DNA from: Sphagnum compactum
Lineage: Eukaryota; Bryophyta; Sphagnopsida; Sphagnales
Assembly: GCA_965153455.1 (NCBI GenBank)
Contig: OZ234496.1
Location: 19,584,304 to 19,648,303 of the forward strand
Length of the DNA stretch: 64,000 nt
Direction of reading: 5' to 3'
Below are positions 58,338 to 64,000 of the stretch, in pieces. Below the pieces are notes generated by a model that made no database searches, was not told the DNA's origin, and saw only the letters and a list, made by a program, of their open reading frames with translations. The position numbers were made by a program, and so were the translations under genes. Position 1 is the first letter of the stretch, and every line of letters begins with the position of its first letter.

Positions 58338-60105
58338 TATTAACTAAAGAGAGGGGAAGTAAAGCTGGCAAAATAACTTTGTTCAACTATGGATTTCCAA
58401 GGTTTAGGGAGATTTGGACAATTTTATGTTCATTTATGCTAATGCACATGACCGTGTGTTTCCTAGCTACAAATTTTTGCACTTGGAAACAGGGTTTTCT
58501 TTTTTCAATTTTGTGAGGTGGCTGAAGTGGCCATAATCAATAAGATAATTTAGCAAGATTTGGCTACGCACTAGATTTGAAAGTAGGAAGAAAACAGAAT
58601 GCTTCTACATTCTTGGCTACCTATTGGAACTCATCATAAAAATCTGGCAATTAGGATTTATTTTTTTCTTCCTAATCTGACAAATTTGGGCTACATTTTC
58701 CATGGAATATCCTTCTTATAGGTCGAAATCATATGTTTCAGGTCGAATTTGGTGAAGTTTCGCCCAAAAAAGAAACTCTACTTGGAAATATACAGTTGAA
58801 CTGACACACATTTGGAGCAAAATTAGCTGTTGCCAAGGTGACCCATGCTTGTTTAGTGACCTATTCAACCTGTTGTAGAAATGTTAATAGTAAGTAAGCG
58901 TACTACAGGGGCAGCTGTCTGCTCAACATTTCTGGGGATAGAGCATTAATGGCAATCATCCTAAAAAGGGTTTAGGTTGGTTTAGGTTGGCCAGCCTAAA
59001 GTGGTTTTAGGGTAAGGTGTACGGGTGTCAGACTGGCACCAAATATTTACGGCAACAAGTTATTGGAAAACTCTCAGAAAAGTAGAAAATCTAGCACAAA
59101 TGACGTGACTTAACACTAGGAACTTGTCTAAAATTGGGGAAATATTTTTTGGGGTGTGATCAATTTGATGAAAATTTCAGAAATCTGCAAAAGATAATCT
59201 TCTTTTAACTTTATTGGGTGCAATTTTGCACCAGTTTACCAGGGAGAAATAAGGCTGATCACATCTAATATTTGACGACTTATAACAAGGATAATCATGG
59301 AGCCAGTTGGATGGAAGTTACAATTGGATGAAATATTTATAGATATTATAAATTCTGTTAACATGTGTAGCAGTTGCGGAACTACGGACTGTTCTTCATG
59401 GCTTGGCTGGTCTCACTGTGTGGTCTCTTAACAGAGAGTTGCAAGTTTCTGGGAAGTGTCTCGACTGCACGTAAAATAATATTATTGCTGTGAAAAATGT
59501 GCACACTTGTAAGTTGACAGTCTAGCTTTTGTGCAGGACTTATATGTTCCACACGGACATAATAATACTCTCAGACTAAAGGCTAAATCATCAAATTTGT
59601 CATGTCTAGAAACATTAATGCTCATGTAGCAATGCTCCTGCAAAGTTCAAATTTTCTCACCGGCATCATTCATTGAGCACAATAATTTACTTAGACATTT
59701 TAATATATAGTAGATCCGCACAAGGTCAGTACATGTGAAAACATTCCGTAGTGTTCCCAATCTTGTTCTTAGATGCTGCAGGTGTTATATACACCATAGT
59801 AATTTACTGCCCGCTAATTAACATGTATCTTTTATATAATTATTCTCTGAATCTATCCAGAGTCTGAGTCTATGGGTTCAACCTATTCACTACATAGTCC
59901 TATGATTCTTGTCATTATGTATGTATGTGTATCTATATTAGTATCTGCGTCAGCAAGAGAATATGGAAGCCATGGAGACCTAGAGTCAGGTGCACGATCA
60001 CAGGTAGCTAGCTGATGATCATGGAAAATTTGGCTCATTTTAGGAACTCTTTATAACCGTCTAGTCGCCGGCAAAGATACTCCTTCATGCAATCTAACTT
60101 ATGAC
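58338..60105. other. Spacer and probable 3' flank of the thaumatin-like gene
   Basis: No gene is recognised. The first 50 bp continue the LINE-related sequence after the Helitron. The stretch next to 60105 should hold the 3' UTR of the minus-strand thaumatin-like gene. Confidence 0.4.
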
Positions 60106-61605
60106 TTATGGGCAGAAGACCACTTCATAGTTGGTGCCAGTCTGACAGCCGTACACCTTGCCGCCGGTGTCTGAGGTGTACGAGATTGCTTCGGGACAGG
60201 CGTTAGCGAATCGTGTGGTTCCAGGCGTGGGGCTCCCTGTATTTGGGCCATTGACGTTATAGCAACCGTCGCCAGGTCCGCCTGTCAGAGTGTTCGGTGA
60301 CTGGCAGAAGCTGTTCAGGTTGTTGATCGTGCAGCTAGGGGATCCGCACGTAGTTCCTGAACTTTGTACCGGGGATGTTGGGGCGATCTTTATAGGGAGA
60401 TTGTACGCATTCTGCAAGCATTGAAATATATGATATAATTAGCATAGGTTTAGCTGGTTCGAAATTGCAAAAAAGTTTCTGAAGTCTCATGCGTTCATTT
60501 TCGTTTTAGCATGTTTGTGACAACATGTTTTCCAGAAGAGTTCTTAAAGTGATTAATTACATATATTTCAACGCACCAGCAGCTCTAGAATGAAAAGCAA
60601 CTGTCCCTGGAACAAGAAACAAGGCCCTATGTCAGTGGCTTTACATTAGGCTGCTGCAATCACAGCACACTTTGTGTAACTGTGATCACAGCACCCTGAT
60701 GGAAAGAGACACTTGAACGGGTAAAAAAGCCTTCTGAAGGGAGCAGGCGGGCTGGAAGGACATACCACGATGCTGATGTCATAGAAATCTAGGTTGTTGA
60801 AACCACTGTTGATGTTGAACTCAGCGAGATCTGCCTGAGGCTTAGCGTTGTTGCCATCTATTGAATCTGCACTGCTTCCTGGATAGCCCCAAATCACACC
60901 ACCCAGCCAGGTTGTCCCCACGTCGATCAGTTTGCTTGCTCCGGAACCTAGCGCGTAGCAAGTAACTTGGCCACCCGAATCAGTTTGGCATCCTGAGATC
61001 GTCTGGTGACAGTTATTGATGATGTTGATTTGCGTAGCTGCACAGCAAAATGACGAGGGTGAGACTATGATCAGAATTTCCGACGAGAGCCCAAAAATTT
61101 ATCTAGATCAATGGTTCGTCACCGCATCATAACATTAATGAAAAACACTAATTGCTCAATCTTTTCATGAGTAGTTTAAGGATTCAGACAAGTTCCCATG
61201 CAGTGGTCTAAGTTCGTTATACATCGCAGAAATCATTTAAGTAGCTGCACAGATCTATTTGCAAAGTTCCAGAAACTCTGTACTAGTATGTCGGTTCTCA
61301 CATTGTTAGACCTCAAAGTTTGGGTATGTCCCTCCTTAATTTATTAGGTCCTCTAAAGGTATATGAGACCCCTAAATCCTTGAATATACATAGAAGGAAA
61401 ACAAAAATTAGTTTTGAGTTCAGGCCGCTTAACTGATCCTAAAACTATTACTACAGACTGCTGCAAGCTTGGACTTGGAAAGGATTAGAACTGAAAAGGC
61501 GTAGATCATGAGTTTATTGAATTCACCGTCTACTAAACCGATAGCAAACCCACAGACTACAGACATGAGCAGCGCCAGCGCCATGGTCCGCACAGAGTTC
61601 TTCAT
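60106..61605 (-). CDS. Small thaumatin-like protein (PR-5 type), secreted
   Basis: Three exons on the minus strand, 61605-61527, 61037-60766 and 60411-60106, have GT-AG borders and phases 1 and 0 and give 218 aa. The first ATG (61605) opens a signal peptide with core MALALLMSVVCGFAIG and likely cleavage near residue 27, just before TQINIINNC. Thaumatin landmarks are the NNC start, ADLAEFNI, NNLDFYDISIV followed across the splice by NAYNLPIKIAP, ANACPEAISY, and the GTNYEVVFCP end. The protein has 10 mature cysteines rather than 16. The domain-II CKSAC/CC segment is absent, making it a small-type thaumatin. Unusually, two cysteines lie right after the first one (SGC, VTC), and the usual CQTGDCGG loop is absent. 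Family members are secreted, stress-induced proteins, some antifungal or glucan-binding. The acidic-cleft Glu (AEF) and Asp (FYD) are present. No frame damage is seen. Confidence 0.92.
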
Positions 61606-61802
61606 CCTCAAAGGAGAAATGAGACTGGTGCACTAGTGCAAATGAATGTAATACTTTGGAGTTGGGTACCGCAGATTTAGAAACAAGTGCTTGCAATGAA
61701 CTGTGTGCTTAGAAGAGTTAGAAGAGTGCACAAGATCAGAGTGAAGTATGAGATTTTTCTGCAAGAGAGAATGAAGTGCAATGGGACTTGTTGGCCACCA
61801 CG

Positions 61803-61810
61803 TTATATAG
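61803..61810 (-). promoter_or_regulatory. TATA box of the thaumatin-like gene
   Basis: The minus strand reads CTATATAA about 200 bp upstream of the ATG. This predicts a transcription start near 61770 and a 5' UTR of about 165 nt. It is the only well-formed TATA word in the proximal region. Confidence 0.65.
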
Positions 61811-62098
61811 GCGGCAGCCGCACGTAGCCACTTGGGAGTATGATTCGGAACTCAGTGTGAAACAAAACAGCAGAAATTTTTCAGAGTTACGTATGCACAG
61901 TAATTTCAACACAGTGAGGTTTCAAACTTAGTTTACTCACATTGAGTAACAAGTAAACTACTCCCGGAAATTCCTTAGAAATTTCTAATGCATGGACAGA
62001 GCACCTTACATCAGTAAAGACTTTACCCCAAAAAATTTGTTTGTTTTGAGTGGGCATTACAACCCGTAATTTCTCTTTTTGGGCAGGCTTTATATCGC

Positions 62099-62124
62099 GT
62101 AATTTCCCTCGGGTGGGAAATTAC
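62099..62124. promoter_or_regulatory. Palindrome upstream of the thaumatin-like gene
   Basis: Arms GTAATTTCCC and GGGAAATTAC form a perfect 10-bp stem around TCGGGT, about 290 bp upstream of the TATA box. Related half-words (CCCGTAATTTCTC near 62068, AATTACGTTTCCC near 62157) flank it. It could be a protein-binding palindrome or a transposon remnant. Confidence 0.5.
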
Positions 62125-62225
62125 ACTGTTGAGTGGGCTGTTACAGATTTGATCAGGAATTACGTTTCCCTTCCTTAAAGGGTGCTGTTTCTCTTCCCTG
62201 TCCCTGCATCTCTTCCCCCACGGAC

Positions 62226-62231
62226 CACGTG
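62226..62231. promoter_or_regulatory. G-box CACGTG upstream of the thaumatin-like gene
   Basis: A perfect CACGTG lies about 620 bp upstream of the start codon, in the context ACCACGTGTA. bHLH/bZIP factors of jasmonate and abscisic acid signalling bind this word. A functional role is inference. Confidence 0.3.
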
Positions 62232-62364
62232 TATAAGCTGAAGTGCACAAGCCACTGGACTCGCACACATCTGCTGTATGTTTCCTCTCCGCCTTTGAAC
62301 CACCTCCGTTCCCGACGCCTTCCTGGCCTGGAAAGCCAGAGTCCTGAATGTCTAGGCTCTCCTG

Positions 62365-62389
62365 GGTGCAAAGAAAATTTCTTTGCACC
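62365..62389. repeat. Near-perfect 25-nt palindrome
   Basis: Arms GGTGCAAAGAAA and TTTCTTTGCACC (12 nt each) meet around a single central A. It is immediately followed by AGCAAAGCCCTTGG, a word related to the dispersed repeat at 62575-62795. Confidence 0.85.
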
Positions 62390-62830
62390 AAGCAAAGCCC
62401 TTGGAGGAAGGCTATGTGGAAATATGGGACCTACCTAGGCTCCAGCGTCACATGGGTCCCTTATTTCTGCACAACCCTCCTCCTAAGGCTTTACCCTACA
62501 CATGAATATCCCTTTTGGAAAAGAGGAGGGATCTTATGCTTATGCCTTGAAGAGAGAGAACAAAATTATGCCTACTAAGTTTCAGGTGCAAGATCCTTCC
62601 CCAAGCTCTTAATGAGTAGGCACAAAAAGCCTCTTCCTCTTACATCTCATGGTAATGTGAATGTTTAGGTTCATGATAAAGTTCTGCCTGGTATGATGGG
62701 TAAAGCCCTTTGGTGGGGGACACTCCCAAATTGTGGGGTCCAAGCCCTTTATTGTTGGGAATGTTCCCACCCTAGGGCTTTGCTGTACACTTTCTGTTCT
62801 AATGAAAGTGGCTGTATGTCCAGATACTAA
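62390..62830 (-). repeat. Dispersed repeat, copy 2 (inverted relative to 24810-25090)
   Basis: The reverse complement of 62575-62795 aligns with 24820-25030 over about 220 bp (words listed for copy 1). The plus-strand words AAAGCCCTTGG near 62393 and GGCTTTACCCTACAC near 62488 also resemble parts of the unit, so a second degenerate copy may abut it. Confidence 0.6.
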
Positions 62831-63156
62831 ATTCATAGAGTGCATTAGTTAAATATTTTCAGTCCTTTCTGAACAAAACAGTTTCAGAATACACAATATG
62901 CAAGTGCGTTCAAATCTGGATGAAAATATGTTAGTCCTGATTTGTTATGCAGTAATACAAGGACTTAGACTCTTAGTAGAAGGGCTTCTAAGGCCCTCAT
63001 CTGAATGAATCTAACTTTATCTGAATATTTTTTCTCATTCCCAGGTGGGAGACCACCCATAAAATCTTGAATTTCTTGTATGCACAAACATGAAATCATT
63101 TGTTTCACAAAGGCATAATACAATGGTTTGAAAATCATTGAAACATTTGTACCCAC

Positions 63157-63612
63157 TATCCCCTTCGAGTTTTTCCTATGATTTGTAAATAGAACTGTTT
63201 TTCACCTATGGTTTTCAAGCTTTTCCCTAAAGCGAAATGGGATGAAACAGCAAAATATTGCTCCCCAGTATTTATTCAGAGCTTTATTTTCAATTCTCGG
63301 ATGTGGAGTTAATTGTGGGCATCCTGAGAGGGATTTATATTAAATGATCACAAGTTTGTACACCTGTCCAATAAATGAAAATGTGCTTTAAAACATGCCC
63401 AAAAACTAAAATCCAAGTTGAAATATGGTAAAATTGCCCCAGAAAACAGGGAAGATGTGACCAGTTTTATGTTACTTTTTCACATTTATGCAAATTCTCA
63501 CACAGGAAGAAAAAAAAGGCTGCCACTATTCCCTTTGAGTTTTCTTTGTGCCCTAAACCCTAAACTGTTTTCCATTAGAGGTTTTCAAACATTCTCCTAA
63601 AGGGAATGTCAT
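63157..63612 (+). repeat. Direct repeat about 366 bp apart
   Basis: 63157-63240 and 63523-63610 share the words CACTATYCCCTTYGAGTTTT, AACTGTTTTYCA, GGTTTTCAA and TCCCTAAAG.GAA-type. This looks like the ends of a duplicated unit or two direct terminal pieces of a small element. The DNA between them has no coding signal. Confidence 0.55.
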
Positions 63613-64000
63613 TTAAAGGTTCTTGTGATACGATGGCCATGGCCATATAGCTCATATTGTAACTTAACCTCAATGCAAGTTTTTATGTATGCCTGGCAAT
63701 ACAGAATGCCATTGTGCCCAATTTGAATTTGGGGATGGCTGTGCAACTTGTGATATGAATATCCTTTTGGTGGTAAAATTATGCGAAGGTCTCTCATGAC
63801 TAGATACTCTATATCAGGCCTATATCATACTAGTGCATGAATATGTTTGTGACTTTCCACACATATTATCTTGCAGGACTGCAGGTTCTCGGGAAACAAG
63901 TTGTAGGGAGTCAAGAATTTATAACACATCCCATTCAGCAGCTTGATTTATTTATTTCTTCTTTTGAAAGAAAGGACAGAATCCATTGGAGGCAGGAGCC
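63613..64000. other. Spacer at window end
   Basis: No gene or element is recognised. Confidence 0.4.

Overview
The window is nuclear DNA of a land plant. It holds three intact, intron-containing plant genes: a NINJA-type jasmonate co-repressor, a MUR4-type UDP-arabinose 4-epimerase and a small thaumatin-like protein. All introns are short (about 150-490 bp) with GT-AG borders. The spacers are long and AT-rich and are full of decayed retroelements, tandem arrays and duplications. The unusually long NINJA (1070 aa), the atypical thaumatin, the restriction-endonuclease-type LINE remains and a decayed family-2 glycosyltransferase suggest a bryophyte, lycophyte or other early-diverging land plant rather than a crop angiosperm. 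That placement is inference and the species is not identified.

Layout. 1-19250: no convincing gene. It holds a 50-bp tandem array (1661-2255), a 38-40-bp array (3170-4147), a possible tRNA-derived SINE (about 2625-2720), a three-copy repeat (5730-6580), an inverted pair of one dispersed repeat (7535-7800 and 13715-13965), a LINE remnant (13968-15290, minus) and an exact 115-bp tandem duplication (18498-18727). 19250-24800: NINJA (+) behind a GC-rich leader, a CCTACC-rich tandem array and a distal G-box. 24800-35400: repeats and AT-rich spacer, including a 113-bp array (28085-28735) and a psbA-like plastid fragment (30510-30610). 35449-37880: a decayed two-part gene ending in a GT2 glycosyltransferase. 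37880-45200: spacer with four copies of one dispersed repeat. 45240-46340: a dense cluster of short perfect palindromes. 46380-51600: the MUR4-like gene (+), 10 exons, with telomere-like repeats in the 3' region. 52190-58400: LINE remains (minus) and a non-autonomous Helitron whose insertion point can be read from a paralogous empty site. 60106-61810: thaumatin-like gene (minus, 3 exons) with a TATA box; strong palindromes lie upstream. 62400-64000: repeats.

Functional picture. The three live genes are not a cluster with one purpose. NINJA links JAZ repressors to TOPLESS co-repressors in the nucleus. MUR4 makes UDP-arabinose in the Golgi for cell-wall polymers. The thaumatin-like protein is secreted. 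Two weak regulatory links are visible: the regions upstream of NINJA and MUR4 both carry ACCTACC-rich tracts, and NINJA and the thaumatin gene both have an upstream CACGTG G-box. The most unusual contents are the non-canonical cysteine pattern of the thaumatin, the GT2 pseudogene, the Helitron with its empty site, and the palindrome clusters.
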